Source: Lachnospiraceae bacterium
Lineage (GTDB): Bacteria; Bacillota; Clostridia; Lachnospirales; Lachnospiraceae
Length of the DNA stretch: 64,000 nt
NCBI GenBank assembly: GCA_017612555.1
Contig: JAGAFR010000040.1
Location: forward strand, 42,732 to 106,731
Reading direction: 5' to 3'
The position numbers were made by a program, and so were the translations under genes. The notes below the pieces were generated by a model that saw nothing but the letters and a program-made list of their open reading frames with translations, did no database searches and was not told the origin of the DNA. Within the stretch, counting starts at the first letter, position 1. Each line of letters starts with the position of its first letter. Shown in pieces: positions 25,421-32,968 of this stretch.

Positions 25421-26065
25421 ATGAGAGCATATGAAAAGTCCGGAAAAAACAGCGGAATATCGCTCATAGAGTTGATCATAGTAGTATCGATCATGGCTGT
25501 TCTTGTAGGCGTTTTGACTCCTGTTTTTATGAAATATATCAACAGGGCACGTAAGTCAAAGGACGTTGTTACGGCGGATCAGATAGCAAGAGCAGTCAAT
25601 ACCGCATTCGTGGATAATCCAGAGGCATACGACGCATTTCAGAAGTGGACCGGTATGGAGACGACCGTACACGTAATGGAGAACGGGACGGATACATCAT
25701 ATAAAGTATACCAGGTTGCAGCAAGCGGAAAGCAGGGAACTACTCCGTATAATTCAAACTGTTTTAACGGAGGCTCATCCAACTTTGGAAATAAAGAAGG
25801 AAGTACGGGGTTTTACGGTGTGATCAACAGGGAGCTCGGCCTTAGCACAAGGGAGATGAATCCGGCCATAATCCCGAAGTATGTGGAACCCAAAGTCGGT
25901 GCCGGTCCAAAGGCCGGATACAGTTATGAAAAACTGGATCGGTGGAGGATAGTTAAGAGAAAAAGTGACGGCAGGCTGGAGATATGGTCAGCACAGCCAA
26001 ATCCCGGTGGAGGCTATCCCATATACAGGGTATGGCCCGATCCGGATGACATATACAAGAATTGA
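25421..26065 (+). CDS. Orphan type IV pilin-like protein
   Basis: A 214-residue protein with a prepilin-type N-terminus: a short basic leader (MRAYEKSGKNSG) followed by ISLIELIIVVSIMAVLVG, with cleavage expected after Gly and the conserved Glu at position 5 of the mature protein. The hydrophobic helix continues to about residue 40. The C-terminal domain has no cysteines and ends in a Pro/Gly/Trp-rich segment. No prepilin peptidase, assembly ATPase or platform protein is encoded in the window, so it must use machinery from elsewhere. AGAAGG lies upstream. Confidence 0.8.
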   Translation: MRAYEKSGKNSGISLIELIIVVSIMAVLVGVLTPVFMKYINRARKSKDVVTADQIARAVNTAFVDNPEAYDAFQKWTGMETTVHVMENGTDTSYKVYQVAASGKQGTTPYNSNCFNGGSSNFGNKEGSTGFYGVINRELGLSTREMNPAIIPKYVEPKVGAGPKAGYSYEKLDRWRIVKRKSDGRLEIWSAQPNPGGGYPIYRVWPDPDDIYKN

Positions 26066-26081
26066 TCGGAGGTAACACTAT

Positions 26082-27398
26082 TTGAAAAAGAGGGACAGTA
26101 TCGACACGTCAGGCTACTACAGTCTGATAATGGAGAACGACGGCATTCCGTCGGAGTATTATGAAAAGTATGATGTAAAAAGAGGACTCAGGGATCTTAA
26201 CGGCAAGGGTGTTCTTGCGGGACTTACAAATGTTTCAAACATCATCGCAAGAGATCCCGACGGTAATCCCTGCGACGGTCAGCTGTGGTACAGGGGCTAT
26301 CGTATCGAGGAACTGATAGACAGATACAGAAAGAATGATTATGGGTATGAGAATCTTGCGTATCTGCTTCTGTTCGGAGATCTTCCGAGCGATAAGGAAT
26401 CAAAAGAGTTTATCGATAAGCTTGAAGATGTCAGGGAGCTTCCGACCAACTTTACAAGGGATGTCATAATGAAGGCTCCCACAAAAGATGTGATGAATTC
26501 CATGACAAGATCGATCCTTACATTGGCATCGTACGACAGGAATGCATCCGAGATATCGATCGAAAACGTTGTGTCGCAGTGCATGCAGCTCATCGCTGTA
26601 TTTCCCATGCTTGCGGTGTACAGTTACCATGCTTATAACCATTACGAGAATCTCGAATCGATGTATATCCATCGTCCGCTTCCCGAGATGTCAACATCAG
26701 AGAATATTCTCAACCTGCTGAGGCCCGATTCGAAGTTTACCAAGATCGAAGCCAAGGCTCTTGATGTTGCGCTCATGCTTCATATGGAACACGGAGGCGG
26801 CAATAATTCGAGCTTTACAACGAGAGTCGTAACATCATCGGGAGCAGATACTTATGCTACCATCGCAGCGGCGATGTGCTCATTGAAAGGTCCCAGACAC
26901 GGCGGTGCGAACATCAAGGTTATGGAAATGATGGATGACATCCGTGAGCATGTAAAAGATCATAATGATGACGAAGAGATACAGGATTACCTTACAAAGA
27001 TACTGGCCGGAGAAGCATTTGACGGAAGCGGGCTTATATACGGTATGGGACATGCCGTATATTCAAAATCGGACCCGAGAGAAGTGATTTTCAGAAAGTA
27101 TGTTGAGCAGCTGTCGGAAGAAAAGGGACGCACTGATGATCTTGCACTTTATCGTAAAGTCGAATCGATCGCGCCGATAGTGATCGCTCATAAACGCAAG
27201 ATCTATAAAGGTGTTTCTCCGAATGTGGATTTCTACAGCGGCTTTGCATATGATATGATGGATATCCCGAGGGAAATGTTCACACCGATATTTGCGATAG
27301 CAAGGGTGGCGGGATGGAGTGCACACCGGATAGAAGAACTTGTTACCGGAAGCAAGATAGTACGTCCTGCGTATAAGAGTATTATGAAGAAACACTGA
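26082..27398 (+). CDS. Citrate synthase
   Basis: A 438-residue enzyme that condenses acetyl-CoA and oxaloacetate. It has the conserved histidine blocks LHMEHGGGNNSSFT, KGPRHGGAN and GMGHAVYSKSDPR, and a C-terminal region with the expected Asp/Arg residues. The N-terminal extension is typical of clostridial type enzymes. The start codon is TTG at 26082, placed nine bases after CGGAGG. No aconitase or isocitrate dehydrogenase lies nearby; in anaerobes it usually serves glutamate synthesis. The NudC-like gene starts 2 nt after its stop. Confidence 0.95.
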   Translation: MKKRDSIDTSGYYSLIMENDGIPSEYYEKYDVKRGLRDLNGKGVLAGLTNVSNIIARDPDGNPCDGQLWYRGYRIEELIDRYRKNDYGYENLAYLLLFGDLPSDKESKEFIDKLEDVRELPTNFTRDVIMKAPTKDVMNSMTRSILTLASYDRNASEISIENVVSQCMQLIAVFPMLAVYSYHAYNHYENLESMYIHRPLPEMSTSENILNLLRPDSKFTKIEAKALDVALMLHMEHGGGNNSSFTTRVVTSSGADTYATIAAAMCSLKGPRHGGANIKVMEMMDDIREHVKDHNDDEEIQDYLTKILAGEAFDGSGLIYGMGHAVYSKSDPREVIFRKYVEQLSEEKGRTDDLALYRKVESIAPIVIAHKRKIYKGVSPNVDFYSGFAYDMMDIPREMFTPIFAIARVAGWSAHRIEELVTGSKIVRPAYKSIMKKH

Positions 27399-27400
27399 AG

Positions 27401-28219
27401 ATGATACAGGATATATACCCAAGTAAACTTGATAACGTATACAGAGACCAAAAGCCCGAGGCAGATGACTTCGTTCTTGTTTTTGATAAAGAAGGAAAAG
27501 TATTTGTCCGTATCCGTGATAACGAACCGGAGTTTACCACGGCAAAGCAGATAAGCTGTGCCTGCCCTGTCTTCCTTTTTTCGATCGATGACAGGGGGTA
27601 TTTCCTTACGCCTTATGAAGCGGCAGACATTCCGGAAGGATTCGAAGCATGTTCCGTAAGAAGCCTAAGGAATAACGATTCGCATGGCAAAGGTCTTTTT
27701 GCGGCTTTTACCGCATATCATCTGTGGAAATGGTATAATGATAACAGGTTCTGCGGCTGTTGCGGCCGGGAGATGAAACATTCCGTGTCAGAGCGCGCAA
27801 TGAAATGCGGCTGCGGTAATACCGTTTACCCGAGGATCAACCCTGCGGTCATAGTCGGAGTGATGAATGGTAACAGTCTTCTCATAACAAGATACAGACA
27901 GGGGTACGGCCATAATGCACTTATCGCGGGATTCGTTGAGATCGGCGAGACTCTTGAAGAGACGGTTGCAAGAGAGGTGTCTGAAGAGGCCGGAGTCAGG
28001 GTTAAGAATATCAGATACTATAAGTCACAGCCATGGGGTATGGCACAGGATCTTCTTGCCGGATTCTTTTGCGAAGTGGACGGCGATGACAGTATTCGGA
28101 TGGACGAAGGCGAACTTAAGTATGCGCAGTGGGTTAAGCGTGAGGATATAGAGCTTCAACCCGGGAGCTTAAGCCTTACGAATGAAATGATGAAGATGTT
28201 CAAAGAAGGAAAAGTCTGA
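27401..28219 (+). CDS. NudC-like NAD+ diphosphatase
   Basis: A 272-residue Nudix enzyme with the NudC layout. After a variable N-terminal domain comes a zinc ribbon (FCGCCGREM, then KCGCGNTVYPR), then the Nudix box GFVEIGETLEETVAREVSEEAG, then SQPWGMAQDL, which is the NADH-pyrophosphatase signature region (SQPWPFP in the classic enzyme). It should hydrolyse NAD(H) or remove NAD caps from RNA. It is coupled to citrate synthase by 2-nt spacing. Confidence 0.88.
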   Translation: MIQDIYPSKLDNVYRDQKPEADDFVLVFDKEGKVFVRIRDNEPEFTTAKQISCACPVFLFSIDDRGYFLTPYEAADIPEGFEACSVRSLRNNDSHGKGLFAAFTAYHLWKWYNDNRFCGCCGREMKHSVSERAMKCGCGNTVYPRINPAVIVGVMNGNSLLITRYRQGYGHNALIAGFVEIGETLEETVAREVSEEAGVRVKNIRYYKSQPWGMAQDLLAGFFCEVDGDDSIRMDEGELKYAQWVKREDIELQPGSLSLTNEMMKMFKEGKV

Positions 28220-28228
28220 GGTTATACA

Positions 28229-28795
28229 ATGATAGATACCAAAGCGATAGAAGAGCATATAAGGGGGATCATTACCGCTCTCGGTGATGATCCGGGGCGT
28301 CCCGGGCTTGTCGATACGCCAAGGCGTGTTGCCGCTATGTATTCGGAAGTGTTCGAAGGAATGAACTATACGAATCATGAAATAGCTCAGATGTTTGACG
28401 TAACGTTTGACGATGATATCGACACATCGAAGGAAAAGCTGATCGTCATGAAGGACATTGAATTCTTTTCATACTGCGAACATCACATGGCGCTCATGTA
28501 TGATATGAAGGCATCCGTTGCCTACATTCCCAACGGCAGGGTAATAGGGCTGTCGAAGATAGTGCGCGTATGTGACATGGTCGGGAAGAGACTTCAGCTG
28601 CAGGAGAGGATCGGCCAGGACATCGCCGACATAATAGGCCGGATAACGGGGAGTGAGGATATTGCGGTCGTGATCGAGGGGAAGCATTCATGTGTAAATG
28701 CCAGGGGAGTAAAGAATCATAATGCGATAACTCATACGGAAGAGTTTCGCGGAAGATTCAGGACGGATATCGATCTTCAGAATCGGATCAGATGA
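28229..28795 (+). CDS. folE: GTP cyclohydrolase I
   Basis: A 188-residue enzyme that converts GTP to 7,8-dihydroneopterin triphosphate, the entry to folate. Zinc ligands are in FFSYCEHHM and KHSCVNARG. The GLSKIVRV and LQLQERI blocks and the ending EEFRGRF are characteristic. It is full length. It lies 9 nt after the NudC-like gene. No other folate gene is adjacent. Confidence 0.95.
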   Translation: MIDTKAIEEHIRGIITALGDDPGRPGLVDTPRRVAAMYSEVFEGMNYTNHEIAQMFDVTFDDDIDTSKEKLIVMKDIEFFSYCEHHMALMYDMKASVAYIPNGRVIGLSKIVRVCDMVGKRLQLQERIGQDIADIIGRITGSEDIAVVIEGKHSCVNARGVKNHNAITHTEEFRGRFRTDIDLQNRIR

Positions 28796-28822
28796 ACAGC
28801 CGGATGGCAGAAAGGAATACTG

Positions 28823-30583
28823 ATGCAGGATTTTTTTTCACCCGCAATACACGTTTTTTATGAGCATACGCAGATACCCTTGGCGATATACTATGTTGAG
28901 GACGGAAGGTTTAAGGCATACATAGTATCGGAAGGTGCATGCAGGATGTATGAATCAACGCCGGACGAGATGCTAAAGCGGCTCAACGGTCCCGATCCCC
29001 TTGTCAACATTGTGGAAAAGGAAGAAATGATAAAGGCTATCAAGGCGTTTTCCGATAAAGATGCAGCATACAATGTTGTATTTCACGAGTATATCGGGAA
29101 GGACAGAAAGCTCAAGACCCTTCACGGAGTCGGGATTCATGAGTATACGAGAGACGGCAGGAGATACTCTGTAATACGTTATGACGAGATATCCGACAGT
29201 TCAAGACGGTTATTGTTCAAGGACGAAGAGAAAGAGATCGAGGACAGACAAAGGCTTCTGTTTGAGATAGATGATGCGATAGCCAGAAGCTATACGTCGG
29301 TTCTTTACGTGGATACGGATGATGAGACCGTTCATATCGTAAGGCTTAACAGACTCGGTAAGACCCTTGAGGAAGAAGGTCTTGAGGATCCGCATATTCG
29401 GCATGTGATGGATATTTACGTCAGATCCCTCGTATACAAGGATGATGCCGAAGGAGTGCTCAGGTTCGGTGATTTTGACTATGTATTAAAGCGCCTTCGG
29501 GACAGTAATCCGCTGTTTCATACTTACAGAACCATAAGAGACGGAAGGATCGTTTACTACAGGCTCAAGATCATCCCGTTTGATAACGGCAGCAAGATAA
29601 TATACGGGTTTGAACATTTTGACGATCAGGTCCGTGAAAAGATCGCCAGGGAGAATGAGCGTGAGATTCAGATGACGCTGTTGGCCGGGCTTTCGTGTGA
29701 ATATGAGAGTATATGGCTCGTGGATGCACCGATACATCATGCGAAGCTTATCCGCAGTAATATCGAATCGGAAGAAAAATCCGAGATCATGAACAGGGTC
29801 AGGGAAGGCAACTACGAAGCTATCCTTGAAGATTACATCGAGCGCTATGTCATTCCCGAAGACCGGGAGAGGGTATATCAGCTCACAAGGATCGAAAACC
29901 TGATACGCAATACAAAGGAAAATGAGATATTCCATATCAACTATTACAGGATCGATTCGGAAAAACAGAAGAATTATATGCAGTTTGCGGTCGCAAGGGT
30001 CACCGATGATATGGGAGTCGTGCGTTTCGTATGCGGGTTCAGGAATATCGATTCGGTGATCGAGGAAGAAAAGAACAGGAACATGCTCTACAGCATGGCA
30101 CATTTTGATGACATGACGGGAGCATGTAACAGAAGATCCTTTGATGAGTTTATGGACGAGTACAAGAACGATCTGCCGCAGAATGATCTTGTGGTCTTCT
30201 CGTTTGACCTCAATCAGCTGAAAGAGGCGAACGATTCATGCGGACACGAAGCAGGAGATGAGCTTATCATCGGTGCTGCAAAATGCATGAGGGATGTCCT
30301 CGGACCATACGGAAGTGTATACAGGACCGGTGGAGATGAATTTGCGATAATTGCCAATATCGAAGAGAATGAACTGAACGATGTGATAGAAAAGCTTAAG
30401 GAACGTTTTGATAACTGGAGAGGGATACTGTTCCCGACACTGTCGATATCCATGGGGTATGTAAGCGCGGCAGATGTTTCCGACATCAGTATCGATGAGA
30501 TGAGACGCGAAGCCGAAAAGCGCATGTATGCACATAAGAGTGAGTTCTATCAGCGCAAAGGCAATGACAGGCGCAGACAATGA
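28823..30583 (+). CDS. Diguanylate cyclase with PAS-like sensory regions
   Basis: A 586-residue protein. The C-terminal GGDEF domain has an intact active site (GGDEF at 503-507 in RTGGDEFAII) and the DDMTGACNR start typical of the domain, so it should make c-di-GMP. The first 400 residues contain two or three PAS-like segments without membrane helices, so it is a cytoplasmic sensor. No RxxD inhibitory site is obvious upstream of the active site. Together with the HD-GYP kinase at 20 kb, the window encodes both synthesis and breakdown of c-di-GMP. Confidence 0.92.
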   Translation: MQDFFSPAIHVFYEHTQIPLAIYYVEDGRFKAYIVSEGACRMYESTPDEMLKRLNGPDPLVNIVEKEEMIKAIKAFSDKDAAYNVVFHEYIGKDRKLKTLHGVGIHEYTRDGRRYSVIRYDEISDSSRRLLFKDEEKEIEDRQRLLFEIDDAIARSYTSVLYVDTDDETVHIVRLNRLGKTLEEEGLEDPHIRHVMDIYVRSLVYKDDAEGVLRFGDFDYVLKRLRDSNPLFHTYRTIRDGRIVYYRLKIIPFDNGSKIIYGFEHFDDQVREKIARENEREIQMTLLAGLSCEYESIWLVDAPIHHAKLIRSNIESEEKSEIMNRVREGNYEAILEDYIERYVIPEDRERVYQLTRIENLIRNTKENEIFHINYYRIDSEKQKNYMQFAVARVTDDMGVVRFVCGFRNIDSVIEEEKNRNMLYSMAHFDDMTGACNRRSFDEFMDEYKNDLPQNDLVVFSFDLNQLKEANDSCGHEAGDELIIGAAKCMRDVLGPYGSVYRTGGDEFAIIANIEENELNDVIEKLKERFDNWRGILFPTLSISMGYVSAADVSDISIDEMRREAEKRMYAHKSEFYQRKGNDRRRQ

Positions 30584-30605
30584 TAAGGTTTGGGAGAATG
30601 ATCAA

Positions 30606-31979
30606 ATGGACTATGACGTTATAATAATCGGGGCCGGCCCCGGAGGAATATATTCGGCTTATGAGCTGACCAATAAGAGACTTGATCTTAAGGTCGCTGT
30701 ATTTGAGGCGGGACAGGAACTGTCAAAGAGGCACTGTCCCATCGACGGAGACAAGATCAAGAACTGTATCGGATGTAAGTCCTGCTCTATCATGAGCGGG
30801 TTCGGAGGAGCCGGAGCTTTTTCTGACGGCAAGTATAACATCACCAATGATTTTGGCGGAACGCTGTATGAACATATAGGAAGAGCCAAGGCGATCGAAC
30901 TGATGAAGTATGTTGATTCGATCAACGTCGAAAACGGAGGAGAGGGCTGCAAGCTTTATTCCACCGCGGGAACGAGTCTTAAGAAGACATGCATGCAGAA
31001 CAAGCTCAAGCTCCTGGAAGCTTCCGTAAGGCATCTTGGTACGGATATCAATTACGTTGTTCTTGAGAAACTGTATGACCGTCTGAAGGATCTTGTTGAT
31101 TTTTATTTCATGACCGATGTGACCAGGATAGAGGTCATAGACGGCGGCTACAAGATCACGCACTCGGGCGGGACAGCAACGTGCAAACAGTGTATCATAT
31201 CCGTAGGCAGGAGCGGCAGCAAATGGATGGAGAGTGTGTGCAACGATCTTGGCATACCTTCAAAGAGCAATCGTGTTGATATAGGTGTCAGAGTCGAACT
31301 GCCGGCCGTCATCTTTTCGCATCTGACTGATGAACTGTATGAGAGCAAGATCGTATACCGTACGGAAAAGTTCGAAGACAGTGTCAGAACTTTCTGTATG
31401 AATCCGCACGGAATAGTCGTAAATGAGAACACGAACGGGATCATCACCGTCAACGGGCACAGTTATGAAGCCAAGGATAAGCAGACGGAGAATACGAACT
31501 TTGCCCTTCTTGTTGCGAAGCATTTTTCGGAACCGTTCAAGGATTCCAACGGTTACGGTGAGAGTATAGCAAGACTTTCCAATATGCTCGGAGGCGGAGT
31601 CATAGTCCAGCGTTTCGGTGATCTTGTAAGAGGCAGACGCAGCAACGAGAAGAGGATAGCCGAGGGTATGGTGCAGCCCACGCTAAATGCCACCCCCGGG
31701 GATCTGAGCCTGGTCCTTCCCAAGAGGATACTTGACGGCATAATGGAGATGATCCATGCGCTTGACAAGATAGCTCCGGGAACGGCGAATGATGATACAC
31801 TCCTATATGGAGTTGAAGTAAAGTTCTATAATATGGAAGTGACCGTTGATGAGAATCTTGAGACTGCATATCCCGGACTGTATATAATAGGTGACGGGAG
31901 CGGAGTCACTCATTCGCTTTCGCATGCATCTGCCAGCGGAGTATATGTGGCAAGGCGGATAGCAGAAAAGAGAGGTTGA
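30606..31979 (+). CDS. FAD-dependent oxidoreductase with a cysteine cluster
   Basis: A 457-residue flavoprotein. The N-terminal dinucleotide fold is DVIIIGAGPGGIYSAYEL. A cysteine-rich segment follows (CPIDGDKIKNCIGCKSC), then SGFGGAGAFSDGKYN, a pattern of the NAD(P)/FAD-dependent dehydrogenase family found in many Firmicutes. A C-terminal GDGSGVTHSLSHASASG block contacts FAD. The cysteines could bind metal or a cluster, but this is not proven. The substrate is unknown. The ATG at 30606 has a GGGAG site; the longer frame overlaps the cyclase gene. The stop overlaps the next gene's region. Confidence 0.85.
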   Translation: MDYDVIIIGAGPGGIYSAYELTNKRLDLKVAVFEAGQELSKRHCPIDGDKIKNCIGCKSCSIMSGFGGAGAFSDGKYNITNDFGGTLYEHIGRAKAIELMKYVDSINVENGGEGCKLYSTAGTSLKKTCMQNKLKLLEASVRHLGTDINYVVLEKLYDRLKDLVDFYFMTDVTRIEVIDGGYKITHSGGTATCKQCIISVGRSGSKWMESVCNDLGIPSKSNRVDIGVRVELPAVIFSHLTDELYESKIVYRTEKFEDSVRTFCMNPHGIVVNENTNGIITVNGHSYEAKDKQTENTNFALLVAKHFSEPFKDSNGYGESIARLSNMLGGGVIVQRFGDLVRGRRSNEKRIAEGMVQPTLNATPGDLSLVLPKRILDGIMEMIHALDKIAPGTANDDTLLYGVEVKFYNMEVTVDENLETAYPGLYIIGDGSGVTHSLSHASASGVYVARRIAEKRG

Positions 31980-31984
31980 TCGCA

Positions 31985-32854
31985 TTGGTTTACGTTTTGT
32001 ACAATCCGCTTGCCGGAAACAGAACATGTGAAGAGTCATGTAAGGGAGTGAGCGATATCTTCGGATCGGACGAGATCCGTTATATCGATCTTCTCAGCGT
32101 TGAAGATATTGATGCATACATAAAAAGGATGTGCGCGGATGATCAGATAGTCATATGCGGCGGTGACGGTACTGTCAACAGACTGATCAATTCGCTCGAT
32201 GCCGAGAAGCTTGAACAGGATGTGTTCTATTATCCGGGCGGAAGCGGAAACGATTTCTTCCGCGATATAAATGCCGACAATACGAACAGCGTTATACGCA
32301 TAAACAAATATATGAAGTGCCTGCCGCGGGTGACTGTCAACGGCGATACGAAGCTGTTCATCAACGGTATCGGATACGGCATTGACGGATACTGCTGCGA
32401 AGAAGGAGATAAAAAGAGGATCAAATCTCCGGGTAAAAGGGTCAATTATTCGATCATAGCGCTTAAAGGTGTCCTGTACGGATTCCATACGGTAGGAGCA
32501 AAGGTCACGGTTGACGGAGTAACAAAGGAGTACAGCCATGTGTGGATGGCCCCCACCATGAACGGCAGGTTCTATGGGGGAGGCATGATGTGTGCGCCGG
32601 ACCAGGATCGTCTCAACGAAGAAGGGCTTGTTACCGTAATAGTAGTACACGCAAGGTTCAGGATCCAGCTGCTGGTGGCATTTCTTTCCGTGTTCAAGGG
32701 AATGCACATGAAATACAAGAGTATCGTGTCCGCTGTACAGGGAAGTGATGTGCGGGTTGAGTTCGATAAACCCACTGCACTTCAGATAGACGGTGAAACG
32801 GTAAGCAACGTGAAATGTTATGAGGTGAAAAAAGAGAAAAAAATCATCTGTTAA
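31985..32854 (+). CDS. Diacylglycerol kinase-family lipid kinase
   Basis: About 289 residues. The catalytic domain opens with VLYNPLAGN and has the GGDGTVNRLIN nucleotide loop and PGGSGNDFFRD. The C-terminal domain is of the YegS/DagK type. It likely phosphorylates diacylglycerol or a related lipid at the membrane surface. I favour TTG at 31985, nine bases after GAGAGG; another in-frame TTG at 31976 overlaps the upstream stop with no spacing. It is co-oriented with the FAD enzyme and is followed by a terminator. Confidence 0.88.
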   Translation: MVYVLYNPLAGNRTCEESCKGVSDIFGSDEIRYIDLLSVEDIDAYIKRMCADDQIVICGGDGTVNRLINSLDAEKLEQDVFYYPGGSGNDFFRDINADNTNSVIRINKYMKCLPRVTVNGDTKLFINGIGYGIDGYCCEEGDKKRIKSPGKRVNYSIIALKGVLYGFHTVGAKVTVDGVTKEYSHVWMAPTMNGRFYGGGMMCAPDQDRLNEEGLVTVIVVHARFRIQLLVAFLSVFKGMHMKYKSIVSAVQGSDVRVEFDKPTALQIDGETVSNVKCYEVKKEKKIIC

Positions 32855-32867
32855 CATAATATAATTG

Positions 32868-32896
32868 TTGACATAATATATCATAAGAGTTACATT
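32868..32896 (+). promoter_or_regulatory. Promoter of the C69 peptidase gene
   Basis: TTGACA (32868-32873), a 17-base spacer and TACATT (32891-32896). The predicted start near 32903 lies inside the following hairpin, so the new transcript would escape that terminator while read-through from upstream is stopped. Confidence 0.6.
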
Positions 32897-32897
32897 A

Positions 32898-32923
32898 AAT
32901 GGTGTGGGTTCACACCATTTTTT
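32898..32923 (+). terminator. Terminator after the lipid kinase gene
   Basis: AATGGTGTG and CACACCATT form a perfect 9-bp stem with loop GGTT, followed by a T run. It overlaps the C69 promoter region. Confidence 0.75.
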
Positions 32924-32968
32924 GATATTTTGACTGTAAAGATCGATTTGGAGAAAGCAGGGAGAATA

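Noticed and set aside
25421-26065. A type IV pilus or type II secretion locus
   Set aside because: Only one pilin-like gene is present; neighbours are metabolic enzymes.
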